This document shows, piece by piece, positions 12,238 to 22,937 of a DNA stretch of 64,000 bases (position 1 is the stretch's first letter; every line of letters begins with the position of its first letter). The stretch spans positions 410,140 to 474,139 of the forward strand of contig NW_019091450.1 in NCBI RefSeq assembly GCF_001949145.1, read 5' to 3'. The position numbers and the translations under genes were made by a program. Below the pieces are notes generated by a model, which saw nothing but the letters and a program-made list of their open reading frames with translations, was not told where the DNA came from and did no database searches. Origin of the DNA: Acanthaster planci. Taxonomy: Eukaryota; Echinodermata; Asteroidea; Valvatida; Acanthasteridae.

Positions 12238-12350
12238 ATGCCAACTTTTCAATACCAAAAAGTGTAATCCTATTGCAATTCCAGTTCCGGTTTCCAACTA
12301 TAATTTTTTTGGTGCGACCCTAAAAAGTTCCATCGGCAAATTAGAATAAA
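12238..12350 (+). repeat. Dispersed repeat family E, short copy
   Basis: Begins ATGCCAACTTTTCAATACCA and ends GGCAAATTAGAA, with a central TTTTTTTGGTGCGACCCTAA. The copy at 19289 has the same ends and about 100 extra internal bases. Confidence 0.7.
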
Positions 12351-14138
12351 AATATTAAAAAAACAAAGTTTACAAAAAACATGTTGTTTTTTCTTTCAAC
12401 ACAAACACCTCTCAACTTCTGTGCAAGTCAAAACACTTGTAATTACCTGACTAGCATTGTGCAAGTGTAAATTGTCCTTTTGTTGATTATATTCCCACAT
12501 TAATTCTGATAAGTTTTTATTTTAATCACTTATGTTGCAATTTTTGGAAACTTTTGTCCCATTCAATCAGCAAAAAATTGTTAAAAAATCCTTACCTAAT
12601 GACCGTATTTAATCAGAAGCAGATCTATTTCTTCTTGGCCAAACTAATTTGCTTCTCGGTGTTGCAAGGTCTATATTGGGTGGGCAATATTCATCATGTC
12701 AATTACATGCCTTGCAAAAACACACAAGCTTCTCCACGACTGTGATGATAAAACTTTGCAGTAAAGCCCCATCCATTTTTGTGGGGTATTTATCCCTGAA
12801 CTTCTGCTCCCTTGTTGCCATTGTGCGAAACAAGTCTAGCTGCTCACCAAATATCCAAGAATCAAATCTTGGACAGTCCTCCACTCAGGTCAACTTTATC
12901 ACGATCACGATGTTCAACACGTGTGAACGATATCAATACATGCACAAGCCATACACAATCACGTTGCATTTGAAGTGCAATCAAGCCTATTTGCCCCTTG
13001 TTCATCACAGCATTAATTGGGACGAACAGATGATTCAATCACGCTGGTTTCCACTGCTACTCACGCAGCTTGTATGCACAAACTGCTGGATGCCAGGGAC
13101 ACATTTCTGATGTGCGCATTACGAGGCTGGCTCTGTGCTAGCTTACGTAGAGTTTATACACAACTGTATGGTTTTGTTTTTTTCGAGTTAGAAATCATAA
13201 AAATCTTAGCCTGGATCGTACAGTTGTAGAGGGACTAAACAAATCATAAACATTACACCTAAACTGTACAAGTTAGCATCTCTGACATTGTATTCATCTT
13301 ATTCCATCACACCTGTACGTTATTTTACCCCCCAGCAAACAAACACAATTGGAGATTCCTGTATTTGATCATCAAGAACTGGGTTACATTTGCCCATTAA
13401 AGGAACAGTAGTTTTATTTAAACCTGGCAGTCCTAAATCCTTCACCCTTTTTTGGATAAATTAAAGTCTGTTATTGTTAGATAACGTGCATCATTCCTGA
13501 CATAAGAGGTGATGAGTAAGTCAGACCTAAATGTGACTTTTAGCAGAAGCCACCTGGCGCAGTTTCCTTTTGCATGCGATCTTAATGAGCGCAACATCCC
13601 CTGTTACATGTATCTCTGGCAAACATGCTGGGTTCCACTCTGTCAAGATGGGACACATATATCTGGGGATCTGTGCTTTTCGTAATGGATTGAGCTATTC
13701 AAAGAGAGCCACAGGGTACATGTACTTTCACTTCTATGTTGAAATTTTTTTTGCCAGGCAGTATTACCATGCAATGCAGAGTCAAGTTGCACAGACGGTT
13801 TTCCTTAATGTGAAAAGGATGTGGCAGCAGAGTTACCCCAGCTGACCATGGTTAATGGTACATAAACATACAATGTACTAATGCCTACACAGGTACAATG
13901 TAGGTTAGTATCAGTACATTTCCTTATCAGAGAGTGAGCACAGTTCAAATCCAGCAACACGAAATTTGGCACAACTTCAAGCTGTGCATAAGCCTCCTGC
14001 CTGAACTGAACATGCCTGAACCAGTGTAACATTTTCATTACATAATGATATACAAGAAATCACAGCAGTCTTTAAGTTTAATTAAATTATTGCAACTACT
14101 AAATTGACACGATTTTCATCTTTCCAAAAACCAGTAGG

Positions 14139-14286
14139 NNNNNNNNNNNNNNNNNNNNNNNNNNNNNNNNNNNNNNNNNNNNNNNNNNNNNNNNNNNNNN
14201 NNNNNNNNNNNNNNNNNNNNNNNNNNNNNNNNNNNNNNNNNNNNNNNNNNNNNNNNNNNNNNNNNNNNNNNNNNNNNNNNNNNNNN
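14139..14286. other. Assembly gap (148 Ns)
   Basis: A run of undetermined bases inside intron 6. The right flank has duplicated words (GAAAGAT...GTTCTGAATAAAG twice within about 80 bp), so a local tandem repeat may have caused the gap. Confidence 0.98.
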
Positions 14287-14929
14287 GAAAGATGTTCTGA
14301 ATAAAGTTTAAATTTAACCTTGTTAAATTGTGCAAAGAAAGATTTCCTGAAGATGTTCTGAATAAAGAACGAAATATTGAATCAAACATGGCTTTCATTA
14401 GTCTTTATGGAGTCTGCATAATATTGAGTTACATCTTTCTTTCAACAGAACTTGGCAGACAATCTCAAAGTCCTCTCAACACCAAACAAGTTTTTCATCA
14501 TCTCCATAAAACGAGTTGTACATTGCTAGTATAAACCTTGTTGAATTGTGCAATATTAGGTCTTAACTCAAATTAATCAGTAAAACTGGTAACCTACAAT
14601 TTGTTTGATGCAACCTATGCCACCTACATGTATGACTGTGTAATTTATCCCATTATTTGATCCGTAAGTTGTAGGCTTGTACAGCACATAATTTTCATGA
14701 AATTGGTAATAACTCGTACAAGTATAATAAAATCTGACATCCATCAAGTTGTGCCAATTGGCATAGAGTTTTATTAAGTTGGCCCTAGGTTGTCTGAGGT
14801 CAGTTTCAATAGGGTTTTTATAATTAAACACAAATGAACCATTGAAATGAAAACTTAATTTCACAGGAACCCTCGCACTATTTGTATTTCTTAATATTTC
14901 AAATTGGTGGAAACATTTCACAATCTCAA

Positions 14930-15130
14930 TCCTGCGCTAACCACACAAGCAGAAAACTTCTGAGCTAACCTTTTAAGCACAGAATCCTTAAGTTATAGCA
15001 TGCGCACAAGCACAAGCCAAAATTCCCAGCTAACCTGTGGAATATGTTAACCGTAACCACAGAATTCTCTGCTAAGATAAGCACCATTTTTTCACTTGCG
15101 GTAAGTAGCGCCGTGAAATTGGGCCCGGTT
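14930..15130 (-). repeat. GGGCCCAATTTCA-type dispersed repeat
   Basis: The minus strand begins GGGCCCAATTTCACGGCGCT and continues through words rich in GCTTA, TTAGC and AGCAGA. A related start, GGGCCCAGTTTCAAGG, occurs on the plus strand near 56008. Confidence 0.6.
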
Positions 15131-15365
15131 CTGTGAAAATGAATCTCACAGCATTTCAATAATTCCGTTTCAGTTTGCATTAGAAAGAGCAACTCAAGCT
15201 TTTTGCACTGATGTAAATGTATCTATCAGTTTGGCATCCTGATGAAAGTAGTCACTGTGTGGGTGAAACATGGGCAAGTTCTTCTTGCTTTCCTCTTCTT
15301 TTGAAGGCCTTTAATTAACTTAATAAAAGTATATATAATGGTTTTTTGCCCTTACCCAACGTATA

Positions 15366-15424
15366 TTAACCCTAACCCTCCTCAGTCCTCCAACAGGTGT
15401 AGGATTGAGGAGGGTTAGGGTTAA
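15366..15424. repeat. Hairpin with telomere-like ends
   Basis: Arms 15366-15389 and 15401-15424 pair at 23 of 24 positions and end in TTAACCCTAACCCTCC and its complement, containing GGGTTAGGGTTAA. The loop is 11 nt. Confidence 0.85.
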
Positions 15425-15439
15425 TAAGCACTGTATACT

Positions 15440-15560
15440 CAGTGCTTGTCCGAGATCTTGCGAAAAAAATTCACAAGCTTACTCAGGTGGGACTCAAACC
15501 TACGACTTCCTGCTTACTAGCGCTGATGTCTTAACCACCTGACCACCGAGCCCGGCCGGA
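15440..15560 (-). repeat. tRNA-derived SINE fragment
   Basis: On the minus strand there is an A-box-like TGGTCAGGTGGTTAAGAC and, about 30 nt on, a B-box GGTTTGAGTCC (complement of 15490-15500). The presumed acceptor arms do not pair, so this is a SINE head rather than a functional tRNA. Confidence 0.6.
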
Positions 15561-17128
15561 CAGCCCGAGTCAGGCGAAGTAGCGGGCACCACGAACGAAT
15601 TTTTTTATATTTTTTTGATAATTTGAATAAAAGTAGCTCTGATGACTTGGTTTCAAACTGTAGCAGCTCACATAATAGACCAATCCTGTTCCTCTTCATA
15701 ATCTCATCAGGGGATCAGTACTGATTGGCTAACATGACTTTTAAACAAAACGGATACTGCAGATCTGATTTTAATTTTTGGGGAGTCACTGTCACAGCAA
15801 GTTCTGAATAAAAAAGTTGTCTTGAAGTAACCCCTCTCAGGGGACAGGATTTTGACATTATAGTGTGTCTAAATTTTACCATTTTCAAGTATGCAGCGGA
15901 TGCTCTGAGTGCATGCTTCTGTGCAAAGAGCATCAGCATGTTCCTTCTCTGCATGGGCCGGCGATGAGTGAGACATCCCCTAATCTGCAAATCTGATCTA
16001 ATGCACGTGCCAAGATCTAAAGTGGTGTTTTTCCTTCTTTCTTTTTAAATTCCAATTGGTCCAAACAGGAAGAAAAACAGGTTTTAAGATCAGTGGTGTC
16101 GAGGGCAAACGCCACCTCTAATATCCCAGAAGGTACGACAGAGGGCTTGAGCAAAGATGCAGTCACTGTGATTCCCTGCAAAAGGGGTTCAACCCAGGTC
16201 ATCAAATCTTGGCATTACTACATTTCCAATCAAATGCTGATAATGGCAAAATAAATTGGTCATGCTAGCACTTGTGTTATGTCTAAAGACTTTTTGTGCC
16301 TTATCTCACACACTGCACATTTTGGGCCTGTGCAGTTTTCCTGTGCACTGGCAAGGGAAAAAAGGTTGCTGAAGTTCACCAACCATAAGAAGGCAATCGA
16401 AACACCCTAGGAAACAGAGGTGGCATTAAGCCGAACAAGTTGGGTCACCTCAGGGCCGACTGGGTGGCAGGTCGGTGTCACATGTTTGCCTCTTGGAACA
16501 TTCATGTACATGTACCACATGAGACCAAATATGTCTTGGGAAATCAATATTAGTGTAAGATTGGGTGAAAATGATTTATGATCATATCACAAAAGTACAG
16601 AAAGCATTAAAGGAGAAGTTATCTGTGAACTCAAAAGTTGCAGTTGAACAACATTATGACTATGATCAGTGGACAGAAGAGTGAAGTAACTCTTCACAAC
16701 ACATCCCATGTTCAAGAGATCTTAAGGTGAGACTTGAAGGTTTGGATTAGGATTGCAAAACTTTACAGAAGCATTCATGCACATGTGTATTACTTTGGTG
16801 AGTTGTTTGGCTTGGAGAACAACCAGTTGAATCACTGAAGAATTGTATAGTGTGATCTCTTCACCTTCTGCAGTTGACTGAAGATAAATGGAGCATACAA
16901 GTGTAAAAATGTCACATTAATCATTTCTCTCGGAGGATGAATGGAGGGCACTGTTTGACAAAGAGCTATGGTGAAGTAAAAGGGCTCATTCTTGGCTTTC
17001 CTTTGGCATGGAATTTGGGGTGTAATTGTTTTGCGCAGATTCTGATCCCGATCAGTGATCCATCATTGTTTCACTGACACCAGAACCCACCTAACTGATG
17101 GAACAAACCAGCCTTGGGACTAGTGTTG

Positions 17129-17323
17129 TATTCGAGTCCATCACAAGTTCCTGTAAGTCATCACAAATCCATCAAAAGTCATTCACTCTTAGGCAAATTA
17201 CAAGCTATTCAAATGAGCTGTGACAAAAGTATTCTACCCTCATGCCTAAGACTGGCCTTGTGAAAGGACTTGTGACTGGACTTGTGAAGGGACTTGTGAA
17301 AGGACTTGTGATGGACTCGAATA
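17129..17323. mobile_element. Short TIR element with internal ACTTGTGA repeats
   Basis: A 195-bp segment bounded by TATTCGAGTCCATCACAAG and its exact complement at 17305-17323. The right part is made of tandem GGACTTGTGAA-like units about 12-14 bp long. Confidence 0.7.
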
Positions 17324-17422
17324 TAGCACAGCTTGAGACTACTGATAGCGATCCAGAGCTGTGAGAAACACTGACAGGTCCTCAGAGAAGACCTAAACAC
17401 ATCAATGTGTATGGACAGATTA

Positions 17423-17459
17423 ACCACGTGAAGGGCTTTTGCAGATCACATCACATAAG
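17423..17459. mobile_element. Family C solo end
   Basis: The words GTGAAGGGCTTTTGCAGATC and ACATCACATAAG match one terminal repeat of family C without a partner end nearby. Confidence 0.55.
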
Positions 17460-17930
17460 TGAGGCTATCCCAAGGCCACAATAGGAATGGAAATACAGGT
17501 GTAAGGATTAGCATCATTGCAATTTCTTTCCCGAGGGAGGGGGATGGGAGTTGGGGTCCAAAGCACTCATTAGCAGCAAACTGATGAACCATCACCAAGG
17601 CAAAGGGGGTCAATTCCAAGGTACTGTCGAGCAAATTGTTGATCTTCACAATTTCCTCCTTTTTCTTGTCATTTCATTCCCTTCCCTTTTTCCTTTAATA
17701 TTTTTCATTTTTTTCTCGCTTTTGGAGAAATACTTAACCCTTTCCATTCCCCTGGTCACAACACTTCTGTAACAATATTTCCTTGATGTACACCTTTCGT
17801 CAACAACAGCAAACAAGATGGAATCTGTTGGTAGACTATTTCAACTAGAATCTGTGCAACCATACCAAGGCCATACAACTCAGTAACACTTAGGTACTAC
17901 ATGCAGTACACGTACATGTTGGTATACATG

Positions 17931-18171
17931 GGCCGTTTTCCAATACTCAACTTCGTCTCCATCTCAGGCTTCGTCCCCGAAACCAATCCACGATTGTGGG
18001 CCTGAAGCGTTTAAATCAAATTGGATTACTGTAAGTTTTTACTCTCTTGCATCTTATTTGATGTTTTGTGGTACTATTAGACTAATTAGTGCACTTACAG
18101 CTTCAAAGTCAGGTGGTAAAAAAACAGTTGAAGCCTGAGACGGAGCTGAAGTTGAATATTGGAAAACGGCC
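17931..18171 (+). mobile_element. MITE-like element, family B, copy 1
   Basis: A 241-bp element whose ends are inverted repeats: it starts GGCCGTTTTCCAATACTC and ends with the complement, 23 of 24 outer bases matching. It is flanked by ATG on both sides, consistent with a 3-bp target duplication. It contains no open frame of note, so it would be non-autonomous. Confidence 0.85.
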
Positions 18172-19288
18172 ATGAACAAGTAGGCCTACATGTAAACCAT
18201 ATGAGGTCTGTGTCTTACGTACACTCACCAACCTACAGTTGCACAGTCTAAGTACCTAGCTGTCTCCACGGGAGACAAATAAACAAACACATTTCAAAAA
18301 TTTTAAAAGGGAAAAAAGGGAGGAAGGCAAATGAAATTTTTGAAAAGATTTCAGAAGAAAGGAAAATCATCAATCTGCTTGAGGAGACATCAAAATTGAA
18401 TCCTCCCATTCCCATTATTAATTGTTCATGAACAGAGCTCATTGGTGGCAACATGATGTCATTTTGCATTCTGGGTAGAGAGGGTCATTAGTGTCATTGT
18501 GTAATGTCAATAATGTGCTCAAAATCACCTCCCTGTACCCAACACCTGCATCTTTCTTCCATTTTTGTATGTTGAGATGCGGAGAGTAATATGTAATTGG
18601 AATTGTTACCAGTTGTTTAGTGATTCTACAAATTTTGAAATGACATCGTTTGTCATTTATACATGTATCAATTATATATATAATTATACATGTATCAATC
18701 AAATCATATCATACTGATGACGCTCTCAAATCTGTGTACAAATTCACCCACAATGTATCTTCAATGGTTTCTTGAGTACACATGCATTTGTACATGTACA
18801 TATTTGTAATAGCTATGGCATTAAAAGCAATGTAAGTATGCCAACAGTCAATGAGTGCAAGGACGCTCGGACTTGCAACTGTTACGACAACTATAATTCA
18901 GGGAAGCATCTTTGGCTTGCCGCTATGTCCAGGGCTAAGCACTGTATCCCAATCCCCACACCTGTCACTCAAAGACCTGGGAACATTACGCACCACATGC
19001 TAGGACCGTAAATTTATCAAAACACTGCACAAATCCTGGCACTGGGGTCACATTGCCTGCATGCAATGCAAAGCTGAATGCTCGGAAATGGCTTTAGCTG
19101 CATAGCACTGGTAATCTGAAGTTATTTATCAATGCCATAAAGCGTGAGTTTGAAGACCTATATTTGGCTCATATTTTGTGAAAATTTGAGTTCCCTATAG
19201 CACTAAAACTGAAACGGATGAGATAATTTTTTTATGTAGGTGTATGTTCATGTGTCAATTTAAACAGGCTTTAAAATGCTTTGCCGAG

Positions 19289-19497
19289 ATGCCAACTTTT
19301 AAAATTAAAAAGTGTAATCCTATAGCATGATATCGAATCACCTACTACACATTTCAACAGAAATACATTCAAACTCTATGAGTTGACATTTATTGTAAAA
19401 GTCATGATAGTCAAGGCCAAAAAATAGTTGTGCTTCCAGTTTCCCAACACTACTTTTTTTGGCGCGACCCTAAAATGGGTAATCGGTAAATTAGAAA
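19289..19497 (+). repeat. Dispersed repeat family E, long copy
   Basis: Shares ATGCCAACTTTT, AAAAAGTGTAATCCTAT and TTTTTTTGGCGCGACCCTAA with 12238-12350 in the same order, with an internal insertion relative to it. Confidence 0.7.
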
Positions 19498-20187
19498 ACA
19501 AATTCTAAAAAAGTCTGTCACCTCATGAAATTCTAATTATCGTTCATTCATTACTGCATGCTACTTTTTTTTATACAGTATTTGGTTATGAACCACAAGA
19601 ATTTATTCCTTTTAATGAAGATTGCCAATGAAGATTGCCAAAGACTGCAAAATGTCACACAAATTTCCTTGAGCCACAGGATGTTCAGAAAGAGGCAATA
19701 CATGAACATCATGGCACATGATACGTGGATCTTATTCTGAAGCTGGAGGTCTAATATCCTTTGAACAGAAAGCCTGGTCAGGCCATGTCCAGACAGAGTC
19801 CTAGATAGGCCTTGCTGAGCCCCCTACTGGGATGTAACACAACCTCAATGCCAGTGTTAAATGGTAAGGTATGAACCTGGAGTTGGTGGCGAGCTATACC
19901 TTGCCACTTGGACAGTTGTTCAACGTCATCATCCTGCCTGACAAATTATGACAAATTTGCTTCCAGCTTTCTGGTGGTCACGTTAGATTTCAGTTCTCTG
20001 TACCCCCAGTGGTGATAAGGCTACTAGTTTACCTGTGCAAGTTTGTTTACATGTACACATGGCTGGTCTGCGCTTCAAGCAGGTTTGGACTGGTTGTCGG
20101 TACTGTGCCACATATAAAACACAATAATTGTCGCCTGGGCACCAGCATTTGTGTTGTGTTTACAGCATGGCACCTCTTTCCCAGAGT

Positions 20188-20344
20188 CATGTCAATGCCC
20201 TCGACGATGAGCGTTTTCTTGCAACGATCATTTGTTGCGTTGCAATGATAATCACTCTCTCAGGAGACACTTGTTCATATTATCATTGCAACGCAACAAA
20301 ATGATCGTTGCAAGAAAACGTTCATCGTTGAGGGCGTTGACATG
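20188..20344. repeat. Long hairpin (arms of about 64 bp)
   Basis: The left arm 20188-20251 and right arm 20280-20344 are nearly exact complements, with four substitutions and one indel. The loop is about 28 nt. The outer end reads CATGTCAATGCCCTCGACGA, the inner end GTTGCGTTGCAATGATA. It has no coding capacity. Confidence 0.85.
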
Positions 20345-22405
20345 TCGTTGCGAGAGAGGATACAAGATTCAGTTGAGAAAGAAATACTTCTCTTATGAGT
20401 GCGACCGGAGAGAACGTGCATGATGAGAGGGAATGTGGAGAGAGCAGGACATTACAAGAAATGGGGAATAACGAAGCTTGGATGCGTCAGCATGCGGCTA
20501 CATTGTATACCTCTTTGTTTACAACAAAAGCTCGCTGGCCTGATGCATTTTAGCTAAAAACCGTCTAGGCACGGTACTAACTTTTAAAACCGTTTCACTT
20601 TAGTGCTAAACCCTCCCTCCGAGGTGGTTTAAATCACAATTTAACTCCAAGATAAAAACTGATTCGGTGTAACTTCAAAAGTGTCTTGACATAGTTTTAG
20701 TGTAAAAGTTACACTGAATCGGGTATAACTACCTTTTTAAGCAAATTTAAAACGTTGTCTGAACGTAGCCTGATTCATCACACCCCACCCTATTACAGAA
20801 CCTGCTCAAAATGGGAGGGGACTAAGTCTCCCATTCAAAGGGGGGTCATCCCTTCCCCCCTTCTGCCACTATGGTGTTCCCAAAGGGACATCACACTTTA
20901 ACTTTTTGCATCTTTCTGATAGCTTCATTTAATCTGAGTATGAGTTTCATGTATCTAACATTTCCAGAGCCCTTGCCTAGCTGCTATGAGTTGAGCTATT
21001 GCTTCCAAGTTCATGGCCCAACAACTGGCACACCAAATCTCGCACTGACAGTGCAGAAGACTTAAATTGACAGCGAAGGTGGGGGGAGGGAAATCTGCAA
21101 CCATCAACTGTCAGGCAGGAAATATGCAACAGTGGCAAATCTGACCCAGTGGGATGCACAGGCAGTAATTGACAGGCCGTTCCCTTCACCTGCTGTGCCC
21201 GAATGAAGAAAGACTCCATCCAAAGAGCTGCTAATTGCTGGCCAGTCCAGGGAGTCATGAAAAGAAAGCTCAATGCCAATGCTAGATCACTAAAGTTGTT
21301 CCAACACAAGTTCAACGGTGAACAGCTAAACTTGAGGCCATACCTTGTTTGTTCCCTTGTTTGCATGCTTTTTAATGTTTACAGGAAGTAGGGAAACCTG
21401 ACCATGGAGTGACAAATTCTTTGGGAACCTATGCATTTAAAGATCAGAATGGCTACTATGATGATCCCCTCTTTTGTAATTACGCATTTAAAAAAAAAAA
21501 AATTCGGCCAAATGCAAAAACCTCCTGTTAATATAAAACAAAAGTTCAAAAGCAATCCTGAACCAAACATTTTAAGTGGGAGGCACATTGGGGGTCAACA
21601 CTTGGGGGCGAGTCTTTTAAAAAAAACTGCCAATTTGGCTTCCAGCCAGCAAAACAACCCCTGATGACAGCAAAGAAATTGAGGAAAGTTAAGTTGCGTA
21701 AAGCAACATTTAACCATCCAATTCGCATGGTAGGAATATCAGTGAACAAAGATGTACATCAGATTGTCACGATGCCCCACTTGGCTAACAATGTACATCC
21801 ACCTCATGCAAATGTTCCACCAGAAAGTATAAATGGGAACAGATAAAGCTTCATGCAGAGGCATGTAAAGCAAGGAATTGCAGTTATATCTTCCAGGATG
21901 GTACTGAAGGGAAAGTTCAAGGAGAATACAGATCTGCGAAACCATTCCCTATTTTTGTTTATGAAGAAGGAAAACCGAAGGATCACATGTAGTTTGAAGC
22001 AAATGTGGATCATAAGGCAAATGCAATAACCTCATGCATGCACATTATTTGGACAGCTGCCTTAGGCTATGTACTGGTACATGAGTTGACTTACATGTAG
22101 GGCCTGCATGTAGTGCACTAAAGAAGATCACCTATTTCTAGACCAATCCCATGCTTTTGTTGCAAGACTCCATTCTATACTCTACACCTGTTTCGCCAAT
22201 AAATCAATCTTAACCATCCAATAAATCAATCAGGCTCCACACTCTGTCCCAATACAGAGCAATGATTGTTTTATTGGGGAACAATCATCACGAAGACCTT
22301 GAAAATGCCTCTTGAGGTGAAGGCTATGTGATGAAGGAGAGAAAGACAGAAACTTAAATAGGACAAAAAAGTGGCACAAAAACTCAGAAGGTTTTTAAAG
22401 TGTAG

Positions 22406-22937
22406 CTGCAATACATTTTTCTAGACACAATTTTTTGGCAACTATATGTACTCTTCTCAAATGTACAGATACCCGTTAACATTCATACTTACATATAGAT
22501 TAAGTGCACTGAAAAGTGCAGTGTTTAAACACTCCAAATTATCTATGCTTTCCTTGGATATCTGAGGGCGCTGTTGCTGTGATGTCATCTAGGGAAGACA
22601 TTGTTCAGTGCATAGGTTTTTCTGTTAAAAGTGTTTACCTCGAATTTACACACTGAAAACTTTTCTGAGAAGTGGATTGATACTTGCTTATTGCACTTTA
22701 CATAAACAACAATGAATCAGCAAGGAAGAGAAAATTTAGTCAATCAAATCTACAAAATGCAGGACTTTCTTGTGCACAAACCAATGTAGCATTGGGGCTT
22801 TCTTCCTGGAATGACATCACAGATTTGGACATGAATGCACCAATCCCCATCAACATAAAACCAAAAGGAAGTAAAATACCTTTGAAATAATGAAACAAAA
22901 ATTGAAAATAAGGTAGCCTGAGACACAAAGGTGCATT
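22406..22937 (+). repeat. Dispersed repeat family D, copy 1
   Basis: About 530 bp aligned over its whole length with 36450-36985. Shared words include CTAGGGAAGACA, AGTTCAGTGCATAGGTTTT (one mismatch), AAGAGAAAATTTAGTC and TGGAATGACATCACAG. No open frame or terminal inverted repeat was recognised. Confidence 0.8.

Noticed and set aside
15490-15545. A functional tRNA gene on the minus strand
   Set aside because: A-box and B-box-like words are present but the acceptor and anticodon stems do not pair; a SINE head is the better explanation.
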